Part shown: piece after piece, positions 1 through 6,662 of the stretch
How the letters are laid out: the number at the start of each line of letters is the position of its first letter
Numbering within the stretch: position 1 is the first letter of the stretch
Assembly: GCA_035570495.1 (NCBI GenBank)
Contig: DATMLO010000167.1
Location: forward strand, 1 to 8,173
DNA length: 8,173 nt
Reading direction: 5' to 3'
DNA from: DATARH01 sp035570495
Lineage (GTDB): Bacteria > Pseudomonadota > Alphaproteobacteria > ATCC43930 > CGMCC-115725
Position numbers and translations under genes: made by a program
The notes under the pieces: generated by a model
What the model was told of the DNA's origin: nothing
What the model saw: the letters and a program-made list of their open reading frames with translations, nothing else
Database searches by the model: none

Positions 1-1
1 C

Positions 2-163
2 ATGCTGTGCTCGAAGCAGACCCAACAGGCGGACAAAGGCAACAGCGGCGCGCCATCGCGCGACGAGGTCTTCGACACGCTGCTGCGCGAAAAACTCGAT
101 ACGGTGTCGCGCCAGTACCTTCGCGACCTGCGCCGCGCCGCCTATGTCGATGTGAGGGTTTAG
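2..163 (+). CDS. surA: SurA C-terminal fragment (periplasmic peptidyl-prolyl isomerase / outer-membrane protein chaperone), 5' end missing
   Basis: Reading codons from base 2 gives 53 residues and a TAG stop at 161-163; the gene begins before the window. The fragment starts MLCSKQTQQ, has a polar linker, then a helix-rich end with EKLDTVSRQYLRDLRRAA followed by YVDVRV. This matches the usual SurA finish: a Cys-containing strand closing the last isomerase domain, then the C-terminal helix and a short beta strand ending in an A-x-V-D-V-R type motif. In the family, this tail packs against the N-terminal chaperone domain in the periplasm and helps escort unfolded outer-membrane proteins to the Bam complex. 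pdxA starts 4 bases after the stop, and surA-pdxA-rsmA is a common order in Proteobacteria, which supports the call. The isomerase domains themselves cannot be seen here. A related parvulin-type protein is the only real alternative. Confidence 0.82.
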   Translation: MLCSKQTQQADKGNSGAPSRDEVFDTLLREKLDTVSRQYLRDLRRAAYVDVRV

Positions 164-167
164 CGGC

Positions 168-1166
168 ATGTCGCTCCCGCTCGCCTTGACGATGGGCGAG
201 CCCGCCGGGATCGGCGGCGAAATCGCGTTGCAAGCCTGGCTGCGCCGCGCCGAGGGTGTGCCGCCGTTCTATCTGATCGACGATCCCGGCCGCCTGAAGC
301 GGCTTGCTCAAACGCTGGGTTGGCCGGTCGACGTTCGGACCATCGCCGAGCCGAGCCACGTGCCGGCGGTCTTCGCGGAGTCGCTACCGGTGGTGCCGAT
401 CGGCGGTACACCGCTCGCCGAGCCGGGCAAGCCCGACCCGGCCGACGCGAAGTTGGTGATCCGCGCGATCGAAGCCGCCGTCGCCGATGTTCGCGCTGGT
501 CGTGCCGCCGCGCTCGTCACCAACCCGATCAACAAGGACGCGCTTTATCGCGCCGGCTTCCGGCATCCCGGCCATACCGAGTATCTCGCCGAGCTGGCCG
601 GATCGTCCGAGCCGGCGGTGATGATGCTGGCCGGCCCGCAGCTCCGCGTCGTGCCGGTGACGATCCATCTGGCGCTGCGCGACGCGATCGGCGCGCTGTC
701 GAGCGAAGCGATCGTCCATGCCGGCCGCGTGACCGACGCAGCGCTACGTCGGGACTTTGCGATTGCCGCGCCGGTGATCGCGATAGCTGGGCTCAACCCG
801 CATGCCGGTGAGGCCGGTGGGCTCGGCCGCGAGGACATCGACATCGTCGCGCCGGCGGTCGCCGCGCTGCGCGAAGCCGGCATTGACGCGAGGGGGCCTC
901 TCGCCGCCGACACGATGTTCCATGCCGAGGCGAGGCGAGGCTATGACGCGGCGCTCTGCATGTATCACGACCAGGCGTTGATCCCGGTCAAGACGCTCGA
1001 TTTCGACGGGGCGGTCAATGTCACGCTCGGGCTGCCGTTCATCCGCACCTCGCCCGATCACGGCACGGCCTTTGACATCGCCGGCCAAGGCGTCGCGCGG
1101 CCCGACAGCCTGATCGCCGCCCTCAAACTGGCCGCCAGCATGGCGGCGCGGCGCGCAAAACACTGA
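168..1166 (+). CDS. pdxA: 4-hydroxythreonine-4-phosphate dehydrogenase PdxA
   Basis: The 332-residue product matches the usual PdxA length. The enzyme oxidises 4-phosphooxy-L-threonine with NAD; the product decarboxylates to 3-amino-2-oxopropyl phosphate, the partner of PdxJ in making pyridoxine phosphate. It is a cytoplasmic homodimer with a divalent metal. Visible motifs are MGEPAGIGGEI near residues 9-19, VTNPINKDALY at 117-127 followed by GFRHPGHTEYLAELAG, then TIHLALRD, LNPHAGEAGGLG, AADTMFHAEA, MYHDQALIPVK and RTSPDHGTAFDIAG. The three metal-binding histidines align as H167, H212 and H267, one off from the E. coli numbering (166, 211, 266). No key residue is missing. The ATG at 168 is preceded by GAGGG at 154-158, nine bases upstream and inside the end of surA, so the two genes are probably co-translated. 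Its TGA stop overlaps the proposed rsmA start. Confidence 0.97.
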   Translation: MSLPLALTMGEPAGIGGEIALQAWLRRAEGVPPFYLIDDPGRLKRLAQTLGWPVDVRTIAEPSHVPAVFAESLPVVPIGGTPLAEPGKPDPADAKLVIRAIEAAVADVRAGRAAALVTNPINKDALYRAGFRHPGHTEYLAELAGSSEPAVMMLAGPQLRVVPVTIHLALRDAIGALSSEAIVHAGRVTDAALRRDFAIAAPVIAIAGLNPHAGEAGGLGREDIDIVAPAVAALREAGIDARGPLAADTMFHAEARRGYDAALCMYHDQALIPVKTLDFDGAVNVTLGLPFIRTSPDHGTAFDIAGQGVARPDSLIAALKLAASMAARRAKH

Positions 1167-2008
1167 ACGACACCGCCGCCGCCCTGCCGCCGCTGCGCGA
1201 GGTCATCGCCCGCCACGGCATCGCGGCGCGCAAGAGCCTCGGCCAGAACTTTATCTTCGACCTCAATCTGACCGGGCGGATCGCGCGCGGCGCGGGCGGC
1301 CTCGACAGCGGCACGACAATCGAAATCGGACCAGGGCCAGGAGGACTGACTAGGGCGCTGCTGGCCGAAGGGGCACGCCGTGTCGTCGCCATCGAGCGCG
1401 ACCCACGTTGCCTGGCGGCGCTCGGCGAGTTGGCGGCAGTCTATCCCGGCCGGGTCGAGATCATCGAGGGCGACGCCCTGGCGCTCGACCCGGCGGCGCT
1501 CTCCGAAGCGCCGCGCCGCATCGTCGCCAATCTGCCCTACAACATCGCCACGGCGCTGCTGATCAAATGGCTCGATCGGATCGGCGAATACGAAAGCCTT
1601 ACGCTGATGTTCCAGCGCGAGGTCGCCGAACGGCTCGTCGCGGCCCCGCGCAGCGCTCCCTATGGCCGACTGTCGGTGCTGGTGCAGTGGTTGTGCGAGG
1701 CGCGGATTCTGTTCGACATTCCGCCGCGCGCGTTCACGCCGCCCCCAAAGGTCACCTCCAGCGTCGTGCGTCTGGTTCCCCGCGTCGCGCCGCTGGCGCC
1801 GGCCGACAAGGCCGCGCTCGAACGCGTGACCGCGGCGGCTTTCGGGCAGCGGCGAAAGATGCTGCGGTCAAGCCTCAAATCGCTGGGCTTGCCGGTCGAG
1901 CCGCTGCTTGCCGCGGCGGGCGTGGCGCCGACCGCGCGCGCCGAGGAGCTGACGGTCACCGAATTCTGCGCGCTGGCGCGGCTTAGCGAAAAACCTGCTA
2001 CTGACTGA
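1163..2008 (+). CDS. rsmA: 16S rRNA (adenine1518-N6/adenine1519-N6)-dimethyltransferase RsmA (KsgA), probable CTG start
   Basis: RsmA dimethylates two adjacent adenines in the 3'-terminal helix of 16S rRNA using SAM, a late 30S assembly step; its loss gives kasugamycin resistance. From the CTG at 1163 the product is 281 residues, normal for the family. It begins (M)NDTAAALPPLREVIARHG and continues with RKSLGQNFIFD (residues 23-33), SAM motif I IEIGPGPGGLT (53-63), an acidic residue in AIERD (76-80), GDAL (103-106), catalytic NLPYN (123-127), FQREVAERL, FTPPPKVTSSV, and the C-terminal FGQRRKMLRSSLK. No ATG, GTG or TTG occurs in this frame between the upstream stop at 1073-1075 and a TTG at 1430, and starting at 1430 would delete motif I. 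The CTG at 1163 overlaps the pdxA stop as CTGA and gives the expected N-terminus. I see no clear Shine-Dalgarno sequence before it, so coupled re-initiation after pdxA is likely. Function is near certain; the start is inferred. Confidence 0.93.
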   Translation: MNDTAAALPPLREVIARHGIAARKSLGQNFIFDLNLTGRIARGAGGLDSGTTIEIGPGPGGLTRALLAEGARRVVAIERDPRCLAALGELAAVYPGRVEIIEGDALALDPAALSEAPRRIVANLPYNIATALLIKWLDRIGEYESLTLMFQREVAERLVAAPRSAPYGRLSVLVQWLCEARILFDIPPRAFTPPPKVTSSVVRLVPRVAPLAPADKAALERVTAAAFGQRRKMLRSSLKSLGLPVEPLLAAAGVAPTARAEELTVTEFCALARLSEKPATD

Positions 2009-2387
2009 CCCGGATCGGCCGGCGATATTCCCCGCCGCCAATCTCAAGAAGCGCGGTGAAGCTTCCCCATCGCGCGATGGGGATCGAGTTGACCTTGAAC
2101 ATGATCAAATGCGGGCCGGCGGTGCGCTTGGTGAATTCCACGACCTCGTGCCGGTGCAGTTCGCCGCCGAGCGGATCAAGTATCCGGAACGAACCTCGGA
2201 ACGTGCCCTCCCCGTCCCTGAGGATGAACAGGAAGCTGAGGTTTATCGCGCCCGGAAGCTGCACATCGGAAGCGAGCTGGATCTCCGGAATTGGGAAATA
2301 ACCGGTGATGTCGAGCTTGCCGCCAGGGGTGAAGCGGACATCGTCACACAGCAGCATCTCGACATGGGTATCGGACGGGAGCGCCAT
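1998..2387 (-). CDS. Uncharacterised 129-residue protein, resembles the DUF6941 family
   Basis: The likely start is the ATG at 2385-2387, four bases after the gmk stop, giving a 129-residue protein; the TTG 27 bases upstream lies inside gmk. The N-terminus has HVEMLLCDDVRF followed by GGKLDITGYFPIPEI, then LPGAINLSFLFILRDGEGTFRGSFRILDPLG, and it ends in a basic and polar IRVSQ. The pattern of an LLCDDVR-type opening, a GKL-x-I-x-G-x-F segment, and alternating hydrophobic strands with an F-x-G-x-F-x-I-x-D-P core resembles the small DUF6941 proteins, whose role is unknown. That family link is recalled from pattern, not from a search. No signal peptide, transmembrane helix or catalytic motif is evident; the alternating hydrophobics suggest an all-beta cytoplasmic domain. 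It is the last gene of the minus-strand block, and its final 11 bases overlap the end of rsmA. Like gmk, it is less GC-rich than the flanking genes. No function is assigned. Confidence 0.75.
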   Translation of the reverse strand: MALPSDTHVEMLLCDDVRFTPGGKLDITGYFPIPEIQLASDVQLPGAINLSFLFILRDGEGTFRGSFRILDPLGGELHRHEVVEFTKRTAGPHLIMFKVNSIPIARWGSFTALLEIGGGEYRRPIRVSQ

Positions 2388-2391
2388 CTGA

Positions 2392-3114
2392 TCAAGCCGC
2401 CTGCAGTTGTTCAACGAATCCGGAGAGTTCTGGTTGCGCCGTACGTTTTAAGTTGTCTGCAAGTTCGAGGACATAGTCGGTCAGACTCTCGACATGACGG
2501 CCGCGTTTGGTCCGTTCCGCTGCGACAATCGCCTCGGCTTGCTCGACGCTTTTCTGCAGATCGTCGTTAACGATGACGTAGTCATACTCCGACCAATGGC
2601 TCATTTCTTCCCGCGCTTTTGCCATGCGCGCTGCTACGACCTCGTCGCTGTCTTGAGCGCGCGTTCTCAGCCTCGCCTCGAGCGCCGAAAGGCTAGGCGG
2701 TAAGACGAAGATGGTCACCAAATCATCGGGCACGGATTTCTTTAGCTGCTGCGTCCCCTGCCAATCAATGTCGGTGACGACATCGCGGACGCTCGCCATT
2801 GCCTCGTCGATCGGTGCGCGCGGTGTCCCGTAGGAATTGCCAAATACCGTGGCATGCTCCAGTAGCTGGCTCTGGTCTGCCATCAGATCAAAGGTCGCTC
2901 GGTCGATAAAGTGGTAATCCCTGCCATCGATCTCACTGGGCCTACGCGGCCGCGTGGTCACAGACACCGACAACGACAACGTAGGGTCTCGCTCCAATAG
3001 ACGCCGGGTGATGGTCGTCTTGCCGGCGCCCGAAGGCGACGACAGCACCAGGAGAAATCCGCGGCGCCTGATTGATGGCGGCGGCGAGCCGCGTTGGCCG
3101 CGCGCCGAGCTCAT
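2392..3114 (-). CDS. gmk: Guanylate kinase
   Basis: Gmk transfers phosphate from ATP to GMP (or dGMP) in the cytoplasm, an essential step to GTP. From the ATG at 3112-3114 the product is 240 residues, slightly longer than the E. coli enzyme (207) because of an 18-residue basic, Pro-rich N-terminal lead and a longer C-terminal tail. The P-loop SSPSGAGKTT lies at residues 25-34. It is followed by the GMP-binding region SVSVTTRPRRPSEIDGRDYHF, FGNSYGTPRAPI, the Walker B-like TDIDWQGTQQL, lid residues RLRTRAQDSDEVVAARM, and YVIVNDDL. All expected motifs are present. The start codon overlaps the yicC stop as ATGA (3111-3114), with AGGTG at 3126-3130 as a possible ribosome binding site. A GTG further upstream (3207) would add 31 residues translated from inside yicC and is less likely. 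Sampled lines within the gene are near 50-63% GC, against about 70% in neighbours. Confidence 0.96.
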   Translation of the reverse strand: MSSARGQRGSPPPSIRRRGFLLVLSSPSGAGKTTITRRLLERDPTLSLSVSVTTRPRRPSEIDGRDYHFIDRATFDLMADQSQLLEHATVFGNSYGTPRAPIDEAMASVRDVVTDIDWQGTQQLKKSVPDDLVTIFVLPPSLSALEARLRTRAQDSDEVVAARMAKAREEMSHWSEYDYVIVNDDLQKSVEQAEAIVAAERTKRGRHVESLTDYVLELADNLKRTAQPELSGFVEQLQAA

Positions 3115-3992
3115 TCGAGGTTCTGCACCTGCTCGCGGAACTGCTCGACCGTCAGCTTGAGCGACAGGCCGATCCGCGTCAGCTCGATGTCGCTCGACTT
3201 GGAGCACAGCGTATTGGCTTCGCGATTGAGTTCCTGGCAGAGAAAATCAAGCTGGCGCCCGACCCCCTCGCCCCTGGCCAGGAGCTCGCCGGCCTGCGCG
3301 ATATGCGCGCGCAGCCGGTCAAGTTCCTCGCGAATGTCGCCGCGCGAGACGAGCAGCGCCAGCTCCTGCGCGACGCGCTCCTGCGGCACGCCTGACCCGA
3401 CATCGACGAGCGCCGCGAGCGACTGTTCGAGCCGGGCGCGCAGCGCCTCCGGTTGGGCAGCGGCGCAAGAAGACGCCGCTGTGACCAGCGCGGCAAGCTC
3501 CGCCAGTTGCGCCGATAGCGTCGCGCCGAGCCGCGCGCCTTCCTCGCCGCGCGCGGCCGCCAGCCGGTCAAGCGCGACGCTCCAGGCGTCGATCAAGGCC
3601 GCACGGCGCGCCTCGACGACACCCTCGGGCTCGTCCTCGACGGTCTCGATGACGCCGCGCAGGCCGATAAGGCCATCGATCCGCGGCGGCGCCGCCTCGA
3701 CCTCCGAAGCCAGTTCGCCGACCAGCGCGAGCACGCGCTGCAGCATCTCGCGGTTGATGCGGATGGTCGGCGGCGCGATGCGGTTGACCGCCAGATTGGC
3801 GGAAATCGTGCCGCGTCGCAGCTTGCCGGCAAGCGCCGCGCGCAGCGGCGCCTCAAGGCCGTCATAGCCCGGCGGCAGGCGCAGCCGCAGATCGAGCGAC
3901 CGGCCGTTGACGCTCTTCAATTCCCAGACCCAGGAGATCCCGGCCGCCTCACCCTCGGCCCGGGCGAACCCGGTCATGCTGGAGACGCTCAT
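3111..3992 (-). CDS. yicC: YicC/YloC family endoribonuclease
   Basis: The product is 293 residues from the ATG at 3990-3992, the usual size for this family. The N-terminal YicC domain starts MSVSSMTGFARAEG, followed by WELKSVNGRSLDLRLRLP and LRAALAGKLRRGTISANL. The C-terminal DUF1732 domain (about residues 245-293) carries GRQLDFLCQELNREANTLCS, then SKSSDIELTRI and the ending FREQVQNLE, which is diagnostic. Family members have been reported as metal-dependent endoribonucleases and, in E. coli, were linked to decay of the RyhB small RNA; the role in this organism is inferred. The middle is Ala- and Glu-rich and probably helical or coiled. The start lies 8 bases after the mltG stop and the stop overlaps the gmk start, so the gene should be translated as part of this operon. 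A GTG start at 4043 would add 17 residues overlapping mltG and would put sequence before the normally N-terminal SSMTGFAR, so I rejected it. Confidence 0.93.
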   Translation of the reverse strand: MSVSSMTGFARAEGEAAGISWVWELKSVNGRSLDLRLRLPPGYDGLEAPLRAALAGKLRRGTISANLAVNRIAPPTIRINREMLQRVLALVGELASEVEAAPPRIDGLIGLRGVIETVEDEPEGVVEARRAALIDAWSVALDRLAAARGEEGARLGATLSAQLAELAALVTAASSCAAAQPEALRARLEQSLAALVDVGSGVPQERVAQELALLVSRGDIREELDRLRAHIAQAGELLARGEGVGRQLDFLCQELNREANTLCSKSSDIELTRIGLSLKLTVEQFREQVQNLE

Positions 3993-4000
3993 CCGCCGGA

Positions 4001-5074
4001 TCAGTGGGCGACGACGCAGGGATGGCCGGGTGCGGCCCGGCACGCCTGCTTGAGGGGCGGCGCATTGGCGGGCACCGGCTCGGCCTCGGCGGCGGTCGCG
4101 CCATGCAGATAGGTCGCGACATTACGGTTATGGTCGGCGAGCGTCTTGGCGAAGACGTGGCCGCCATTACCGTCCGCGACGAAATAAAGGTCTTCGCTCT
4201 GCTCCGGCCGCACGGCGTCGCGCAGCGCCGCCTTGCCCGGGTTGCAGATAGGCCCCGGCGGCAGCCCTTTCGCGACATAGGTGTTATAGGGCGAGTTGAC
4301 CTCGAGGTCGGCGTGGGTCAGCGACCCCTCGAACTTGCTGGCGCCGTTGCCGCCGAGCGCAAAACGCACGGTCGGATCGGACTGCAGCTTCATGCCAAGC
4401 CGCAGCCGGTTGAGAAAGACGGCGGCGATATGCGCGCGCTCTTCGTTGCGGCTCGCTTCCTTCTCGACCAGCGAGGCCATCGTCAGGGCCTCCTGCGGGC
4501 CGGTCAGCGGCAGGTCGTCGCGGCGCTCGGCCCAGGCGGCGGCGAGCGCCTCCTGCATCGCGTCCTGCATCCGGGCGACGATGCTTTGGCGGGTGTCGTC
4601 GCGACTGTAGATATAGGTCTCGGGCAGCAGCGTGCCTTCGGGCGGCACCGACCCGGCATCGCCGGTCAAGAGCGGCGCGGCGTCGATCAACGCGACGATC
4701 TCGTGGCTGGTTAGGCCTTCGGGGATCGTCAGGCGGTGCTTGACGGTCTTGCCCGAGGCGATGATCTCGATGGCCTCAACCGCGCTCACGCCGACGGGGA
4801 ATTCGTACTCGCCGGCCTTTAGCGCGCTGCCGCGACTGGCGATTTCGGCCGCTACCTTGAAGGTCAGCTTGTGGCGGATCACGCCATCCTCGGCGAGCAG
4901 ATCGGTGATGCCGGCGATGCCGGTATGCGGCGGGATGACGATGGTCTGCGCCGCCTGCAGCGGGCCCGGGTCGTTGACATCGCGATAGGCCCAATAGCCG
5001 GCGCCGGCGGTCACGCCGACGATCGCCAGCGCGGTCAAAAAACAGCCGACCAGCATGCGAATAAACGCCAGCAT
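4001..5074 (-). CDS. mltG: Endolytic murein transglycosylase MltG (YceG-like)
   Basis: MltG is an inner-membrane, periplasm-facing lytic transglycosylase that cuts nascent peptidoglycan and is proposed to terminate glycan strand growth. The 357-residue product has one N-terminal membrane helix (about residues 7-29) after a short cytoplasmic tip. A LysM-like region follows (IVIPPHTGIAGITDLLAEDG, KAGEYEF), then IPEGLTSHEI and the catalytic YceG domain. Within it are LLPETYIY, ALTMASLVEKEA with the conserved glutamates E204 and E206 (one corresponds to catalytic E218 of E. coli), VFLNRLRLGMKLQSDPTV, NSPYNTY, GLPPGPICNPG and LYFVADGNGGHVFAKTLADH. After the domain there is an extra Ala/Pro-rich tail from about residue 326 to the end, with Cys345 and Cys353. 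The start at 5074 is 28 bases after fabF; a second ATG six codons in (5056) is possible and changes little. Confidence 0.95.
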   Translation of the reverse strand: MLAFIRMLVGCFLTALAIVGVTAGAGYWAYRDVNDPGPLQAAQTIVIPPHTGIAGITDLLAEDGVIRHKLTFKVAAEIASRGSALKAGEYEFPVGVSAVEAIEIIASGKTVKHRLTIPEGLTSHEIVALIDAAPLLTGDAGSVPPEGTLLPETYIYSRDDTRQSIVARMQDAMQEALAAAWAERRDDLPLTGPQEALTMASLVEKEASRNEERAHIAAVFLNRLRLGMKLQSDPTVRFALGGNGASKFEGSLTHADLEVNSPYNTYVAKGLPPGPICNPGKAALRDAVRPEQSEDLYFVADGNGGHVFAKTLADHNRNVATYLHGATAAEAEPVPANAPPLKQACRAAPGHPCVVAH

Positions 5075-5102
5075 CTTTGGGCGTCCGCCGGCTGCCGCGC
5101 GC

Positions 5103-6374
5103 CTACCCGGCGCGATCGGGACGGGCGAAAATCAGCGAGGCGTTAGTGCCGCCGAAACCGAAAGAATTCGACAGCACGTAGTCGACCTTGCGCTCCTTGG
5201 CAGTCTTGGGCACGAGGTCGATGTCGCAAGAGGGCGACGGGTTGTCGAGATTGAGCGTCGGCGGCACCGCCCCGTCGCGCATCGCCAGGATCGCGAAAAT
5301 CGCCTCGACCGTGCCGGCCGCGCCCAGCAGATGGCCGATCGCCGATTTGGTCGACGACATCGACAGCTTGTAGGCGTGGTCGCCAAACAGCCGTTTCACC
5401 GCGCCCAGCTCGATCTCGTCGCCCAAGGGCGTCGAGGTGCCGTGCGCGTTGATGTAATCGATCTGGTCCGGCGAAATCTGTGCCCGCCGCAGCGCGTTGC
5501 GCATCGAGCGGAACGCGCCGTTGCCGTCCTCGGACGGCGCGGTCAGGTGATAGGCGTCGCCCGACATGCCATAGCCGATGACCTCGGCGTAGATCTTGGC
5601 GCCGCGCTTCTTGGCGTGCTCGTACTCCTCGAGCACCAGGATCCCGGCCCCCTCGCCCATCACAAAGCCGTCACGGTCCTGATCCCAGGGGCGCGAGGCG
5701 CGCGGCGGATCGTCGTTGAACGCGGTCGACAACGCCCGTGCCGCGGCAAAGCCGGCAAGCCCGAGGCGACAGACCGCGGCCTCGGCGCCGCCGCAAACCA
5801 TCACGTCGGCATCGTCGAGCATGATAAGCCGCGCCGCATCGCCGATCGCATGGGCGCCGGTCGAGCACGCCGTCACCACCGCGTGGTTCGGGCCCTTGAA
5901 GCCGTGTTTGATCGAGACGTTGCCCGAGGCGAGATTGATCAGATTGGCCGGAATAAAGAACGGGCTGATGCGGCGCGGCCCCTTGTCCTGCAGCGTGATC
6001 GCGCCTTCGGTGATGCCGGGCAGCCCGCCGATCCCCGAACCGATCATGCAGCCGGTGCGTTCGAGCTCTTCCTCGTCGTCGGGCGCCCACTCGGCGTCCT
6101 CGATCGCCATCTGGGCCGCCGCCATCGCGAAGATGATGAACTGGTCCATACGCCGCTGATCTTTTGGCGGCACCCAGTCATCAGCGTTGAAGTGGCCCGA
6201 TTCCTTGTCGCCCAGCGGCACTTGCGCGGCGATCCGCGCCGGCAGGTCCGAGACGTCGAAGGATTGGATCGCGCCGAGCCCGGATTCGCCGTCGAGCAGC
6301 TTTTTCCAGACGCGCTCGACGCCAAGGCCGAGCGGCGTCACCAGCCCCATCCCGGTAACGACAACCCGTCTCAT
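5103..6374 (-). CDS. fabF: 3-oxoacyl-[acyl-carrier-protein] synthase II (FabF, KAS II)
   Basis: FabF elongates acyl-ACP by decarboxylative condensation with malonyl-ACP in the cytoplasm and makes the later two-carbon additions of type II fatty acid synthesis. The 423-residue product begins MRRVVVTGMGLVTPLG, the normal FabF N-terminus, and has the thiolase-fold Cys-His-His set: C170 in VVTACSTGAHA, H311 in INAHGTSTPLGD and H348 in SAIGHLLGAAG, with the supporting K343 in SSTKSAIGH. The glycine-rich loop SNSFGFGGTNAS (402-412) carries the gatekeeper Phe. C170 sits in TACSTGAH, with CGGAEA and PWDQDRDGFVMGEGAG also present. The motifs favour FabF over FabB. It lies 40 bases after acpP, and the fabG-acpP-fabF order puts the carrier next to its condensing enzyme. 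No strong Shine-Dalgarno sequence is visible in the 40-base gap. Confidence 0.97.
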   Translation of the reverse strand: MRRVVVTGMGLVTPLGLGVERVWKKLLDGESGLGAIQSFDVSDLPARIAAQVPLGDKESGHFNADDWVPPKDQRRMDQFIIFAMAAAQMAIEDAEWAPDDEEELERTGCMIGSGIGGLPGITEGAITLQDKGPRRISPFFIPANLINLASGNVSIKHGFKGPNHAVVTACSTGAHAIGDAARLIMLDDADVMVCGGAEAAVCRLGLAGFAAARALSTAFNDDPPRASRPWDQDRDGFVMGEGAGILVLEEYEHAKKRGAKIYAEVIGYGMSGDAYHLTAPSEDGNGAFRSMRNALRRAQISPDQIDYINAHGTSTPLGDEIELGAVKRLFGDHAYKLSMSSTKSAIGHLLGAAGTVEAIFAILAMRDGAVPPTLNLDNPSPSCDIDLVPKTAKERKVDYVLSNSFGFGGTNASLIFARPDRAG

Positions 6375-6414
6375 GTCGGCGCGCCCGTTGATCGCAATTC
6401 GCCCGACGCCCTCG

Positions 6415-6654
6415 TCACACCGAGCTGTGCGACTCGATGAAGTTCACCGCGTCCTTGAGCGTCACGATCTTTTCCGCGGCATCGTCGGGGATCTCGCAAC
6501 CGAACTCCTCCTCGAACGCCATCACCAGCTCGACCGTGTCGAGACTGTCCGCCCCCAGATCATCGATGAAGCTCGCATTGTCGGTCACCTTGTCTTCCTC
6601 GACGCCCAGGTGCTCGACGACAATCTTCTTCACTCGCTCGGCGACGTCACTCAT
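6415..6654 (-). CDS. acpP: Acyl carrier protein
   Basis: A 79-residue acidic protein of normal AcpP length. It carries growing acyl chains as thioesters on 4'-phosphopantetheine, shuttling them between FabD, FabG, FabF and other partners. The attachment serine is S37 in GADSLDTVELV, the canonical DSL motif. The preceding FIDDLGAD and following AFEEEFGCEIPDDAAEKI match helices II and III, the acidic recognition surface for partner enzymes. The start at 6652-6654 is supported by TGAGGGA-type Shine-Dalgarno bases (GAGGGA on the minus strand, 6663-6668) eight bases upstream, the best ribosome binding site I found on this strand. That suits a very abundant protein. Cys52, in EFGCEIP, lies in a position that is variable in the family. 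The gene sits between fabG and fabF, and is the only gene in the block preceded by a long spacer. Confidence 0.98.
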   Translation of the reverse strand: MSDVAERVKKIVVEHLGVEEDKVTDNASFIDDLGADSLDTVELVMAFEEEFGCEIPDDAAEKIVTLKDAVNFIESHSSV

Positions 6655-6662
6655 CCGTATTG

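Noticed and set aside
1430..2008. rsmA starting at TTG 1430
   Set aside because: This start would remove about 89 residues, including the conserved N-terminus and SAM motif I, which are intact and in frame upstream.
2020..2037. CGGCG / CGCCG inverted repeat near the convergent junction, as a terminator
   Set aside because: The stem is only five base pairs with an eight-base loop, lies in coding sequence, and has no T-run on either strand.
3115..3207. Upstream GTG start for gmk (3207)
   Set aside because: The added 31 residues are translated from inside yicC and precede the ATGA overlap start, which is the usual arrangement for tightly packed genes.
3094..3867. 257-codon plus-strand frame opposite yicC
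   Set aside because: Its Ser/Arg/Ala-rich translation is typical of a frame antisense to Ala/Glu/Arg codons; yicC on the minus strand is complete and recognisable.
3993..4043. Upstream GTG start for yicC (4043)
   Set aside because: The 17 added residues are Arg-rich and overlap mltG; YicC proteins normally begin just before the SMTGFAR-type motif.
5055..6440. 461-codon open frame on the plus strand opposite all of fabF
   Set aside because: It mirrors fabF on the other strand. The translation is rich in Arg, Gly and Ala without any recognisable motif, and long antisense frames are common in GC-rich DNA.
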